Assembly: GCA_963693285.1 (NCBI GenBank)
Contig: OY848917.1
Location: forward strand, 6,024,118 to 6,088,117
Source: Xestospongia muta
Lineage: Eukaryota; Porifera; Demospongiae; Haplosclerida; Petrosiidae
Length of the DNA: 64,000 nucleotides
Reading direction: 5' to 3'
Positions 34,906 to 45,689 of the stretch are shown piece after piece. The first letter of the stretch is position 1; the number at the start of each line of letters is the position of its first letter. Below the pieces are notes generated by a model. That model was not told the origin of the DNA and did no database searches. It saw nothing but the letters and a program-made list of their open reading frames with translations. The translations under genes were made by a program, and so were the position numbers.

Positions 34906-36600
34906 CCACTGGTGTGGGTGGTGTCATCTTCCATTGATATCCTGACAATACTAATCGAGTGATAGCTCATGCCTCAAAAACCCTAACACCAGAGAAAAAT
35001 TATTCACAGATAGAGCATGAAGTACTCTCCATCATTTATAGAATAAAGAAGTTGTACCAATACCTATGGGGTCACAACATTAAACAATTCAAACGGATCC
35101 CAAACCATTGATAACAATTCTTGGTGGAAAGAAATGTATTCCAACAACTACTGCAAGCTGTATTCAACACTGGTCAATTCTTCTCATTGGCTACTCGCTA
35201 CTTATTTGACATTAAATACAAAAGTACCCAACAGATTGGAAATGCTGATGGCCTTTCATGTTTGCTAGCTGGTCCTGACAAAGTTTTGATTCTCTAGATC
35301 CTGGAAGGATTTGTGTAGTACAAAACATACACGAACAGCAAATACAGGATCTTCCTTTGAAGGCTAGTGACATGGCATGGGAGACAACCAAGGATCCTAT
35401 AGAGATCAGTGAAATATCACACACTCAATGGCTGGCCTAATCAAATCCAGAGTGAGGCCTTGCAACCGTATTTCCACAGAAGACATGAACTTATGGGTGG
35501 TTCTTGGTGTAACTTGACTATGATGACATCACTTAAACCAAACTTAACATTATTAACTCTATGACACATGTGATATCATCATAGGACATGTTGTTACATC
35601 ATCAGTCAAGTTACACCAAGAAGCACCTGAGCTTACAGTACTAAATGAATAATGGCTGCTTAGCCTGCCTTCTTTGGGGAATGTGAGTAGTTATTCCAAA
35701 GAGTCATCAACCATCACTATTACAAGAAATCCATGAAATGCATTTGGGAAAAGTAAAAATGAAGATACTAGCACGTTCACATTTCTCGTGGGCAAAACTG
35801 GATGGTGAAATTGAAGAAACTAGCAACAATTGCAAAGAACGCTAAGAATTGTCAAGAGATCCTGCTAAAATTGCACTTCATCATTGGTACTATCCACAGA
35901 GACCTTGGCAATGTGTACATATTGACTATGCTCGCCCATTTCATGACATGATGTGGTCCATCATCATTGATGCACACTCAAAATGGCCAATAGTTATCCC
36001 TACAAAGAAAACAAATGCTGAAGAAGCTACTGAGGAGATGATGCTGATGTTTAGTTTTACTACACATGGACTATGTGAGCAAATTATATCAGATAATGGT
36101 CCACGATTCACCTCTCAAGAATTTGAAGATTTTTGCAAGTCAAGAGGTATCAATCACATGTTTCTCCTCTGTATCATCTACAGTCAAATGGGGAAGCTGA
36201 GAGATTCGTTCAAACTTTCAAATCTGCAATGCAGAAAGCTAAGCTAGGAGGAAAAGCAGTGAAACCAGCACTTAGAAATTTTCTGCACAGGTACAGCATC
36301 ACACTTCACTGTACAATAGGAATACCACCATCTAAACGTTTGATGAAATTTGACTTACCTTCTACAATCAATCACCAAACCAAACAGTACAACAAGCAAA
36401 GGTTGATCAGAAAAAGTGTTATGACCTGCACTCAAGTAAAAGAAATTTTAGTGATGGAAACCAAGTACTCATAAGGAACTACCGTAGCCAATCTAAACGG
36501 ATTTCTGGCTAAATTACTGGACAGATTGGAGCAGTTACCTATTTAGTCCAGGTCAAGCATGAAGTTAGGAAATGACATGCAAATCAGCTTAGAATAAATA
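34906..36600 (+). mobile_element. Ty3/Gypsy fragment (RNase H to integrase) with a MITE inside
   Basis: RNase H remnants read VIAHASKTLTPEKNYSQIEH, then EVLSIIYRIKKLYQYLWG (34955-35070) and GNADGLSCLLAG (35240-35275). Integrase: ETLAMCTY near 35900, IIIDAHSKWPIVIPTKKTN and QIISDNGPRFTSQEF (35960-36122), then QSNGEAERFVQTFKSAM (36187-36240) in a second frame. The acids of DDE are visible, but in different frames. The MITE at 35496 sits between RNase H and the integrase zinc-binding part. Confidence 0.8.
35496..35627. mobile_element. MITE copy 2, 132 bp, same family as 25431
   Basis: The terminal inverted repeat GGTGGTTCTTGGTGTAACTT...AAGTTACACCAAGAAGCACC is nearly perfect over about 23 bp. 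The flanks TGAACTTAT and TGAGCTTAC look like an aged 9-bp target duplication, since the interrupted Ty3 protein would read a single EL there. A 9-bp duplication favours Mutator-like mobilisation. That is inference. Confidence 0.85.
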
Positions 36601-37013
36601 AGAGCAATGACTAGGATTACGAGCACAAAGACTCTGATTTACCTTCAACATCTGAAAACATGCCTATGTCAAATCAAGAGACACTTGCACAAGATGAAAG
36701 TCAAAGATATCCTATACATGAAAGACACCCACCTGATTGCTATAAATTCTAAGCAATCACTTTCTAGGAGAATCTGTACAGAGTATGTTGACCATGCTGG
36801 ACTTTCAGCCCATACTCACCAGTCGCTCAATTGCCATAGATAAACTTCCTGGGGTTTGCCCCATAGGAGTTGGAGAGGTTGTTAGACGTATCATAGGAAA
36901 GGCGATACTGACGATAGTAAGAGAGGATGTCCTCAATGATACTGGTATCAATCGATTAATTATATGCTGGTCTACGGGGAGGCTGCGAGGCAGCCATACA
37001 TGCGGTTTGAGAT

Positions 37014-37481
37014 ATGTTCGATTCCTTGGACTGCAAAGCCATCATTCTCATTGATGCTAGAAATGCATTTAATTCACTGAACAGAACATTAGTCTGCCCC
37101 TCAATTGCCATCATCTTAACAAACTGCTATCACTCTGAAATACCATTGTTTATTGATGGGGATATTATCCTTTCCTCAGAGGGAACTACTCAGGGAGACC
37201 CCCTGGCCATAGTGATGTATGCATTGGGAGTATTGCCTCTAATATACCAATTAAATCAACATTCTGTTTCACAAGTGTGGTATGCTGATGACGCTGCTGC
37301 TCTTTGTACAATCCAGCATCTCCGAAAGTGGTGGGATGAACTTATGGTGAGAGGTCCACAATTTGGATACTTTGCTAAGTCTTGGATCATAGTCAAACAA
37401 AACCTTCTGGAAAAGGCAAAATCCTCTTTTGATGATGTCGTCATTAATTTAATATCATTTCAGAAGGTCACGGATACTTAG
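37014..37481 (+). pseudogene. Reverse transcriptase palm of the YADD element
   Basis: The frame carries LIDARNAFNSLNR (motif A Asp), TTQGDPLAIVMYA and the catalytic WYADDAAAL. It stops shortly after the thumb (QKVTDT). All three palm Asp are intact. Confidence 0.82.
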
Positions 37482-37787
37482 GGAGCCCCATTGGTACTAA
37501 GAAATTTATCTCTGACTTTGTTCAATGTATGATTAATGCTAATGACTGCTCTAAACAATTGGAAAAGCTCTCCTTAATAGCTTGTACTCAACCACATGCT
37601 GCATATTCCTCGTTTATTCACGGCTTTTTCAACAAACTAATTTTCCTCTTCTGCATCACACCGGATGTCTCTGTTCACATTCAGTCTCTCAAAGAAATTA
37701 TTCATCATAAACTGATTCCTGCTGTAACAGGCATTTTGACCATCAACAATCCTTTAGAGATCTATTCTCCCTCCCTACCTGGGTGGA

Positions 37788-38504
37788 ATGGGCATTGCCT
37801 TCCCCCTGTTTGAGGCCAAGAAACATCATGATTCCATCCATATTTTGTCTCCACTAATAAAAAGTATTATTAACCAGTCTCCACCCTTTTCCTTGTCAAT
37901 TGTCTCTCAAGAAAAAAAGGAAATCTCTGCTACTTGTCACACATTACTTAATACCAAGTCATCTGAGCTTAAAGAATCTCTTGCTGAAGATGACTCCCTT
38001 CTACACTGCCTTGAAGTGGCAAGCGAGAAGGGAGCCCCTTTGTGGATAACTGCCAGACCAATCAAAGAACACAGGTTTGCACTTCGTAAAGGTGCTTTTA
38101 TAGATGCTATCGACCTTAGATATGGCTTGAGGCCTCCAACATTACCCCCCAATTGTGTCTGTGGAAGCAACTTCATGATCAAGCATGCTCTCAACTGTAA
38201 ATGTGGAGGTTTCCCCTCTATTAGACATAATGAGCTACGCAATATTACTACTGACTTGCTAACAGGAACTTCCTCTGATGTAATGATGGAACCTCCACTT
38301 CAGCCTCTCTTAGGTAAAGTGTTCAAATATCGTACCACCATTACAGATGACAACGCAAGAGCAGATATTGCAGTGTCCAACTTTTGGTCTCCCTGTCTAC
38401 ATTCCTTCTTTGATGTATGTGTCTTTAATCCATTCAGCTCAACATATAATAAATGCTCTCTGAAGACATGTCAAAAGAAGAATGAAATGGAGAAGACAAT
38501 ATGA
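37788..38504 (+). pseudogene. C-terminal zinc-knuckle/endonuclease-like frame of the YADD element
   Basis: The 238-codon frame has CVCG...HALNCKCGGF, then RHNELRNITTDLL and ARADIAVSNFW followed by FFDVCVFNP. The H-N-E-x-R and R-x-D residues are the likely nuclease core. It ends at KKNEMEKTI by a one-base shift, and the family's next block continues in another frame. Confidence 0.78.
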
Positions 38505-38939
38505 AGAAAGAATAAGAATAGTCGAACACGGGTCATTCACACCCTTGGTATTTATCAAATGCTTAGAGGAGCTCGGTTGTCATAAACTTGTTTAAATCTA
38601 TGGATCATGCTCTTTCTGATGGAGAGTTTCCTCCTAACTTTCTCACCCACGTTTTGCTTCCTGACTTTTTCTTTCTTTTTTGCTGTAACTGCTACTCTTT
38701 TGACTTTACTATTATCATCAAGTGCGTTATATGTAAACATAATTTAGACTTTTATTCAATTTATCATTGTCATTTCGCTAAAATTTTAGAATTGTGATAT
38801 ATGGTTTTAATCAATTTTGTCAAATGATCAACAGCTATTATAGCTATATGGTGCTCAGCAATAAACATTGTAACAAGAATCTCTCCTCATCAACATCATG
38901 TTGATTTATTAAAGAAGTGAGTGAGGTAGATGAAAGAAT

Positions 38940-39250
38940 TGATTTTTCATTTTGTTTATGTGCTTTTTTGTCAAAGAATGCTTTTTTAATTCATTACTAC
39001 CAGCTTTGATGTTTAGACTTAGAGAAATATGTACACCAAGCATAGTGCTTACCTTCTGCTGGATATGGTTTACTTCGTGGATAGGATTTCTTCCATGCAT
39101 CATTATATGCACATCCAATTCTCTTCCTTTTAGTGGGGGGTGTAATTCGTACTTTAGTTTCAGGATCATTAGTTCAAGTTGTCTCTTCACACGACTCATC
39201 ACTAGCTTCACTGCTATAAGTAGTATCAAAATATTGCTCCTCTTGCTCTG
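38940..39250 (-). pseudogene. Possible hAT N-terminal zinc-finger fragment
   Basis: The - strand reading NDAWKKSYPRSKPYPAEGKH followed by YAWCTYF and KKAHKQNEKS resembles the W...YPW...F.C..C...K.H pattern at the start of some hAT transposases. It is short, with two stops. Confidence 0.35.
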
Positions 39251-39603
39251 CCATCTGTGTTTCTATTAATTTTCTAATTATCAGAAAGTAATTTTAAAAA
39301 TCTGACTTTAGGTATAAACTGTCTGACCATTTGACAGATGGTAACAAAATCTAAAAAAGTTAGACAAAATCTGACTAGTTGGCAACACTGTTCACTATAT
39401 AGTGACATTTGAGATACATATACAGACTTAAAAAAGCAATGATGTCCTTCAATCTATTGCCACTTGTGAAATTCGTGCCAAATACTTCCAGTTGAATTCT
39501 AATCATTTAGCATCAAAATAAAAGTTGACTATATCAGGTAACAGACTGCAGTAGTCTTTACAACTGGCTGCATTGGAAAGCAACCTCTCCAATTCTTTGT
39601 ATA

Positions 39604-39791
39604 TTTAGTTATGTCTCAAGAAACTCAATAACTAAATTAACGAATAACCAATAAACAATAAATGACAACAACGGTTCTAAGTCTGAGAAAATAACTGAGA
39701 CAAAATGACAAACGATCGAGAGCGTGATGCTCTTGAGTAGGACATGAGACGGAGTAGACTAACGGGAAAATACAGAGGGCGTACCACTACA
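39604..39791 (-). repeat. Ty3 3' LTR (about 188 bp)
   Basis: On the - strand it begins TGTAGTGGTACGCC after the polypurine tract and ends in CATAACTAAA. Its last 37 bp are identical to 43691-43727. Confidence 0.8.
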
Positions 39792-39874
39792 GTACTCCCC
39801 CCCCCAGTGAGGAAAGGAACGGTCACATGTCAAGTCTGTTGGGGAACCTAGCATGGCGCCCAAAGCGAGTAACC

Positions 39875-40990
39875 CTAGAGGGTGAGGGAGAGATAACGGG
39901 ATGCAGGGGTAGGTGTAGAGGAGGGTTTGGCACAATCAATTGGTTGACTATCATCAGGATTCATATGGTCAAGGTATGCTGGTTTCAATCGATCAACAGA
40001 AACAACTTCGTTCTTTCCTTTGATTGTAATGGTGAAATGCTTGTCAGTGCGCTTGAGAACCTTATATGGCCCATGATAAGGTGGTTGCAACGGCTTACGT
40101 ACAGTATCATGGTGTAGAAAAACATGACTTGTTGTCATGAGGTCTTTATGGACAAACACTCTCTGGTTGTGAAGATGAGGCGAATCTGGTTTGAGATCCC
40201 GGAAAATGTCTTTGAATTTGGTAACATAGTTGGCAGGATTATCTGTGATGGAAGCATTTGTTAAAGAGGCAAAAAATGCTCCTGGAATGCGAAGAGTGGT
40301 TCCATATACCAGTTCTGCTGCACAAGCACCAATGTCTTCCTTGAGAGCAGTACGCACACCAAGTAAAATAAGAGGTAGCAAGTCAACCCAGTTAGAAGAT
40401 GAATCTGTACGGAGGGATTTCAGTTGTTGGTGAAACTGCTCTACTCTACCAAGCCATTTGCACATGGATGATAGGCAGTAGTTTGGATACAAGTGGATCC
40501 TAACACTTGCATCAGTTCTTTTCATAACATGGACTCAAACTGTCTACCACGATCTGTGGTGACCTTTGAAGGAATGGCAAAGCGAGAAATCCAGTGTGTG
40601 ACAAAAGCTCTGGCAACAGTATCTGCAAGCATGTCTGGCAGTGGAACAGCTTCAGGCCAACGTGTGAAACGATCTACCTGATCAATAAGTATGAGTATCC
40701 TTTGCATTTGGGTAGTGGACCAACAAGATCAATATGAACATGGTCAAAACGAATGTCTGGAGGGAGGAAGGTGGTGTCGGTGAATTTTTGATCGTTGGCA
40801 ATGTAAGCAGGCTTGTGTCCATGCACAAACATCGGAGTTGATGTTAGGCCAAACATATTGAGCAGTAATTGGGCATTGAGTTGCCCGAATTCCAAGGTGG
40901 GAAAGAGCATGAAGGATGTTGAATATGTTACGGATGGAAATGGGAGGAATGGACAGGGTACTCCAGTTGAAATGTCACAGATGATGGAAA
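39875..40990 (-). pseudogene. Ty3 integrase
   Basis: Read on the - strand: VHIDLVGPLPKCKGYSYLL (first Asp, near 40740), VTTDRGRQFES (second Asp), then a frame break at the position of the catalytic Glu (YHPCANGLVE, near 40455-40480). The open 216-codon frame that follows has LPLILLGVRTALKEDIGA and RKPLQPPYHGPYKVLKRTDK, with a C-terminal VDRLKPAYLD. Because the Glu lies at a small indel, the enzyme is dead. Confidence 0.85.
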
Positions 40991-41399
40991 TATTGGAGAA
41001 CATATTGGAATTGATTCAAGTTTCAAGGAGGAATCTACTGCTTGATGTTTCGCCAGTGTAGGGTCACTCTTCTGAGCTTCAGCAATCTATTTGAAATCAA
41101 TATTAGGGATCTGAAGAAGAGAAGTGGTGTTTATATCAATCCACGAAAGAGCATCTACAACACTGTTGTGGGAGCCTTTGATATAGTGGATGTCAATAGT
41201 AAATTGAGAAATAAAGCCAAGGTGATGAATCTGGTGTGGTGAATGATGATCAGAAACAGACAGTAGGCCATACGTTAATGGTTTGTGATCCGTGAAAATA
41301 TGAAAGGTTCAACCTTCCACAAAATGGCAAAAATGTTTGATGGCTAAATAGATAGACAAAAGTTCATGATCGAAAGTACTATACTTTTGCTCGACAGGT

Positions 41400-42625
41400 T
41401 GGAGTTTTTTGGAAAATTAGGCTATGGGTTTCCAATGTTGCTCCATTTTCTGTTGTAACAGTGCTTCGACTGCTGTGTCTGAGGCATCAGGTAGGAGCTC
41501 CAGATTTAGGATGGAAAAGGAGATTGGTATTGGCTAAAGCTTCCTTACTAGTCTGGAATGCTTTGATAGTTTGTTCACTCCATTGTAGTTCTTTGCGTGG
41601 ACTGGAAGTGGTTTTTAGCAAGTCATTGAGAGGTTGAAGTAAGTGGGCACAGCCTGGAATAAACCGATGATAGAAATTAATAAGGCCTAAGAACTCTCTT
41701 AACTGTTGTTTAGTGATGGGTAGAGGAAAACGTTGGATTGCTGATTGCTTCAACCTTCACTTGTAATGGGCCAACTCCATTAGCATCAATGAGGTGGCTA
41801 TGATATTTCAATTTGTGCACACCAAATCTACTCTTGGTTGGGTTGATGATGATGCCATATTCCTTGAAATGTTCGAGCACTAATCGGAGATGGGCCAAAT
41901 GTTCTGTGGAAGTAGCACTTGCAATCTAGACATCATCGATGTAGGCATAACAAAATGAAAAACCATGGAGTACTTTATTGATAAAGGGTTGAAATGTCTG
42001 AGTGGCATTACGAAGGCCGAATGGCATATGAATGAACTCAAAAAGGCCAAATGGAGTAGTAATGGCTGTTTTCAGAATATCAGATGGTTCCACTGGTATT
42101 TAATGGTAAGCTCTGACCAGGTCGATCTTAGAGAAAATAGTAGAGCCCCATATAGATGTTGAAAAATCCTGTACATGGGGAATGGGGTAACGGTCAGGAG
42201 TGGTAACTGAGTTCAGAGCTCGTTAATTTCCACACGGTCTCCAATCTCCAGATTTCTTTGGGACCATGTGTAATGGAGACGACCAGGAACTTGATGACGG
42301 ATGTATGATGCCGAGGTGAATAATATGATCAAATTTACATCGGACAACTTTCAGACGTTCAGGTGAGAGATGTCGAGTACGAGCATGTACTGGTGGTCCA
42401 GCTGTAACAATATGATGTGTTATGTCATGTTTTGGGATTTGTTGGTTAGTAAATGGCTGAACCACAGTTGGAAAATCATGGAGAATTTTGTCATACGGTG
42501 AAGTAGCTGTCTTGGGCAGAAGAGTGGGGCTTATGGAGAGTTCGTTTGACACAATTCCTTGAACGCGTAGATTGGTCACTGTGTCAATCAAACGTTTGTG
42601 TGCCATATCCATCAGGAGACCAAAA
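41400..42625 (-). pseudogene. Ty3 reverse transcriptase and RNase H start
   Basis: On the - strand: TRHLSPERLKVVRCKFDHII, then [29 protein letters not shown] (motif A Asp kept), MPFGLRNATQTFQ and YAYIDDV with a stop just after the box. LREFLGLINFYHRFIPGCAH begins the connection. The palm acids remain but the frame is broken at least four times. Confidence 0.83.
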
Positions 42626-42885
42626 TAGCGTAAGAAATCTGCACCCAGAATTGGAGTTTTAACCTCAGTGATGACAAATACCCAGTGGAATGTATGACGG
42701 AGTCCAAGGTTGAGTTTCAGTGAACGGGTACCGAAGTTTGAGATGGTGAATTATTGACGGCTTGGAGTGTAAGGTGGCAACGGTTGTTCTTATCGGCAGA
42801 TGTTGATGGTATGATACTCACTTCTGCACCTGTATCAATGAGAAAAGGTAAGTTTAAGATACATCTACAATATAAAATAGGCGAC
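42626..42885 (-). pseudogene. Ty3 protease remnant
   Basis: Between gag and RT the - strand reads FLIDTGAEVS-like sequence around 42810-42850 and TPILGADFLRYFGLL at 42615-42660. This is the protease active-site loop and its hydrophobic end. It is short and frame-broken. Confidence 0.6.
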
Positions 42886-42889
42886 TGTG

Positions 42890-43667
42890 ATGATTAAGGC
42901 CAGTGACACCCGTTGCCACTAGCAACAGGCTTGGGTGTTTCTTCCTGAGAGCAAGGTGGTTTACACTTTTTGGCAGATTCTCCAAACTTCTGATGATACC
43001 AGCACAAATCTGAATTAGGGGTGGGAGGAGACGAATGAGTTGATGCTGGACTGTCTGCTCATCTATGAGGAGTACTGTGGTAAGACTTGAGAAGATGTTT
43101 AACTTGTGCAATTTCGGCTTTCAGTTCACTAATCTCAGCAACCAGTGAGTCAGGGGATGAAACACTAGCCACGGTGGGTGTGGCAACTTCCATCACCTTG
43201 TCTGCCAGATTAGCTAATTCCTATAAAACTATCGACTCTGCAGTCGATGGCAAAACCAGCCTGACGTTTGTAGGAAGATGTTGGAGAAATAGTTCACGCA
43301 AAAATGATGGATCGAGTCCAGTGGCTTTATCACCCAAGAGCTGCTGCATGCGTCGAAGGAGTTGTGTCGGCTTGTGATCTCCGAACTCTTCAGTTTGAAG
43401 AGTTGTTGTAAACGTTGTTGTTCTGATACTGCTTTTCTCTGGACCAAGGCATCTTTCAAGGCTTTGAAGAGCTCGTCCTCGGGAGGTAAAAGAACAAGAT
43501 CTTGTACCTCGGTGGCGTATTTAGGGGAGAGAGCAGCTATGACATGGTCAAACTTGGTCTTTGAGACAGTAATATTCCGGGTGGCAAACTGTACCTCTAC
43601 CTGGGCGAACCAAAGGATCGGCGGGCCAGAAAGGTGGAATCTTTATACTGAGAGCATTAATAGCCAT
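42890..43667 (-). pseudogene. Ty3 gag
   Basis: The ATG at 43667 follows the primer-binding site. The - strand frame reads MAINALSIKIPPFW, PLVWFAQVEVQFATRNITVS, KTKFDHVIAALSPKYATEV and LREL(F)LQHLPTNVRL. LCWYHQKFGESAKKCKPPC is the zinc-binding tail. The domain type is the insect/invertebrate Ty3 gag (DUF4219-like). There are at least two stops and a shift near 43380. Confidence 0.82.
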
Positions 43668-43690
43668 TATTCGTAGTCGGGGTCACCAAT

Positions 43691-43727
43691 TTTAGTTATG
43701 TCTCAAGAAACTCAATAACTAAATTAA
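43691..43727 (-). repeat. Remnant of the Ty3 5' LTR (37 bp)
   Basis: Identical to the last 37 bp of the 3' LTR. The other 150 bp are missing and are replaced by a second copy of a gag-start/primer-binding segment. Confidence 0.8.
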
Positions 43728-43775
43728 GACAGCATTAATAGCCATTGTTCATAGTCGGGGTCACCAATTTTAGTG
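43728..43775 (-). repeat. Second copy of the primer-binding/gag-start segment
   Basis: GCATTAATAGCCATTGTTCA and GTCGGGGTCACCAATTTTAG repeat 43654-43694 about 78 bp downstream, with two or three changes. This implies a related element's end fused to this one, or a tandem duplication. Confidence 0.8.
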
Positions 43776-43877
43776 GACTGTGTGTCATATTGAAAGAGAA
43801 GTTATTTTTTAAACTGACTGAATTAAATGCTAAATTAAACTAACATTAGAACATTATTGTTGAATGGTCTTAGACGG

Positions 43878-43976
43878 AGGGGTAATAGATATGAAAGGAC
43901 AATTCAGACTTCATATTTGTCTGGACAACCAATACTAAAAATCAGTAAACAAAACCAAACTATATACACAATACAA
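43878..43976. repeat. Direct repeat, copy A (about 100 bp)
   Basis: AGGGGTAATAGATATGAAAG and GTCTGGACAACCAATACTAA are shared with 44268-44368 at about 90 percent by eye. Confidence 0.8.
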
Positions 43977-44267
43977 CAACCAATTAAAATACGTCTAAGG
44001 AGTCCATAGCAACAGCCAATGAGTTAGCTGGAATGGAGTCCTTGACAGATCACAATTGGTTGAAGTGAGCAAGGTTGTTTAGATCTTCTAAACGGAGATC
44101 TCATCAGCAGACACACACAAAGTCCTAGATTATTATTCACCCTCCAGTAAGCTACTGAGATAGAGTGTCCCACTGGTAAAATAACCATGACAGCACATCT
44201 ATGGTAGCCAGAAGTAGCCACGCCTATCCATATCTAGCTACTTAGCTTTCCTTCCAATAATTTTTGA

Positions 44268-44368
44268 AGGGGTAATAGATATGAAAGGACATTTTCAGAC
44301 TTTTTATTTGTCTGGACAACCAATACTAAAAGTCAATAGAACAAACCAAGCTATATATACAATACAAT
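44268..44368. repeat. Direct repeat, copy B
   Basis: Matches copy A in the same orientation, 390 bp away. Together they may be parts of one long LTR with an internal duplication, or two short LTRs of a collapsed element. Confidence 0.75.
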
Positions 44369-44537
44369 CCTTGCAGTTTGTACATTCATGTCCTTGCAAT
44401 TAGAACATTATGTAGTATATATATAATAAAATATCTCTTCAGTAATCATGTTTAAAAGTTGACTGATACTTTAGGTCCTACAAATAAAAATAAAAGACTT
44501 AAATATCAAGTTGAACTATAACTTAGTTTTCACTTAC

Positions 44538-44675
44538 ATTCTTGCACACTCCTTCTTTTCACAACACTGCTTTTCTGTACCAGATCCTCCATTCTTTTTC
44601 ATGTTCGTGTCATTTGGACAAACCTTGCAATCTTGTTATGTGCATGCCACACATTCACCACACCTTTGTTTGTGA
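44538..44675 (-). pseudogene. CXXC-type zinc-finger exon with an in-frame stop
   Basis: Bounded by a TTTAG acceptor and a GTAAGT donor, 138 bp. It reads QRCGECVACT, a TAA stop, QDCKVCPNDTNMKKNGGSG and TEKQCCEKKECARM. This is the CXXC DNA-binding finger (CGxCxxC...DCxxC...DMxKxGG...KQxC...C) that recognises unmethylated CpG in DNMT1, KDM2, MLL and CXXC proteins. Besides the stop, the fourth Cys of the second cluster is Asp (PND), so one zinc ligand is lost. Neighbouring - strand exon-like pieces are at 45690 and 48538. Confidence 0.78.
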
Positions 44676-44989
44676 CTAAATGTAGCTAAATTATGGAGAT
44701 ATAATCATTCAACATATAAAGATCCCTTATTGATATACCTTGGTTTGCTTGACTAGCTATAGGATTCACTTGGATTTCATGTTCTGTTCTGACTGCCTCC
44801 ACCTATTTGAATAAAAATATTCAGAAGCAGAAATAATTGTGGTAACAATTACAAAACTATAGCACATACCATTTTAGAAGTTAGATGGTTTTCCATTTTT
44901 TGTACAATCTACAATAAAAGTTACAGTTTGTAAAACTACATGATTGTATAAAAGTACATACGGGTATATTCAATGTACATACAGGTACC

Positions 44990-45069
44990 TACATACATAC
45001 ATACATACATACATACATACATACATACATACCACACACGCACGCGCACGCACACACACACGCACACAT

Positions 45070-45105
<36 letters not shown>
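44990..45105. repeat. (CATA)n then (CACG)n/(CA)n microsatellite
   Basis: Compound simple repeat. A similar CATA run follows the MITE at 45632-45690, so the MITE apparently split one microsatellite. Confidence 0.92.
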
Positions 45106-45631
45106 CAGGGTTGTTGTGATTACAGGATAAAAATAATGATTATAATTACTGATTACTTTCAATGGATAGTAAAAGTAATGATTAAATTACTGATTTTTTT
45201 GAAGAAATGATTACAGTTGCAATTACTTTTCCCTTTCCTGGATGTAGCCATGTCATTTGATTCACACAGTATGACTGCAATTGATACAGCGATACAGCTG
45301 CATTCAGTGACAAATCATATGTAGTGTTGTCAGTCATGTGACTGCTTAGTGCACAATGCACAATTACACATTGCACAATATGTAAAGAATGTCAAACTCA
45401 CATTTACACACTTACTTTGATTTATTGTCCAGCAAAAAATGCTGACATATTTAAGATATTAAACTATAAGGCACTGAATTACTAATTGATTACAATTACT
45501 TAGTGTAATTACAATTACAGTAAAATTACTTCTCCTATAGAAAATTCTGATTACAATTACATTACAATTACTTGAGATACTATAATCATTAACAATCATT
45601 ACAATTACATTTACTGATTACAACAACCCTG
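45106..45631. mobile_element. 526-bp hAT-like MITE inside a microsatellite
   Basis: The ends CAGGGTTGTTGTGATTAC and CTGATTACAACAACCCTG are inverted repeats. The interior is full of AATTAC/GTAATT motifs, as in many non-autonomous hAT elements. The flanks ACACATAC and ATACATAC fit an 8-bp target duplication with one change. It has no coding capacity. Confidence 0.88.
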
Positions 45632-45662
<31 letters not shown>

Positions 45663-45689
45663 CATACATACATACATGCATGCATACAT

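Larger units (their letters stand above)
36790..38600 (+). mobile_element. Non-LTR-type retroelement with YADD RT and C-terminal endonuclease-like domain
   Basis: RT blocks: LPGVCPIGVGEVVRRIIGKA, AIILIDARNAFNSLNR, EGTTQGDPLAIVMYAL, VWYADDAAAL and FGYFAKSW. The second half has TQPHAAYSSFIHGF, then a Cys/His cluster CVCGSNFMIKHALNCKCGGF followed by PSIRHNELR, and ARADIAVSNFW plus FFDVCVFNPFSSTYN. I read the last part as a zinc knuckle plus a PD-(D/E)xK-type (restriction-like) endonuclease domain. Frames are shifted several times (36785-37054, 37014-37481, 37529-37813, 37788-38504), and a last block EERIRIVEHGSFTPLVF lies at 38505-38555. Confidence 0.8.
39604..43727 (-). mobile_element. Ty3/Gypsy retrotransposon on the - strand
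   Basis: The 3' LTR is at the low-coordinate side (39604-39791), preceded on the - strand by a G-rich polypurine tract (a run of ten C on the + strand at 39797). The truncated 5' LTR (43691-43727) abuts the primer-binding sequence TTGGTGACCCCGAC. Between them, reading right to left, are gag, protease, RT, RNase H and integrase remnants. Stops and small indels occur throughout. Confidence 0.88.

Noticed and set aside
39827..40433. + strand frames over the Ty3 integrase
   Set aside because: The - strand carries the recognisable integrase. The + frames have no similarity.
44944..45210. His/Thr-rich 87-codon frame
   Set aside because: Translation of the CATA/CACG microsatellite and the MITE end.
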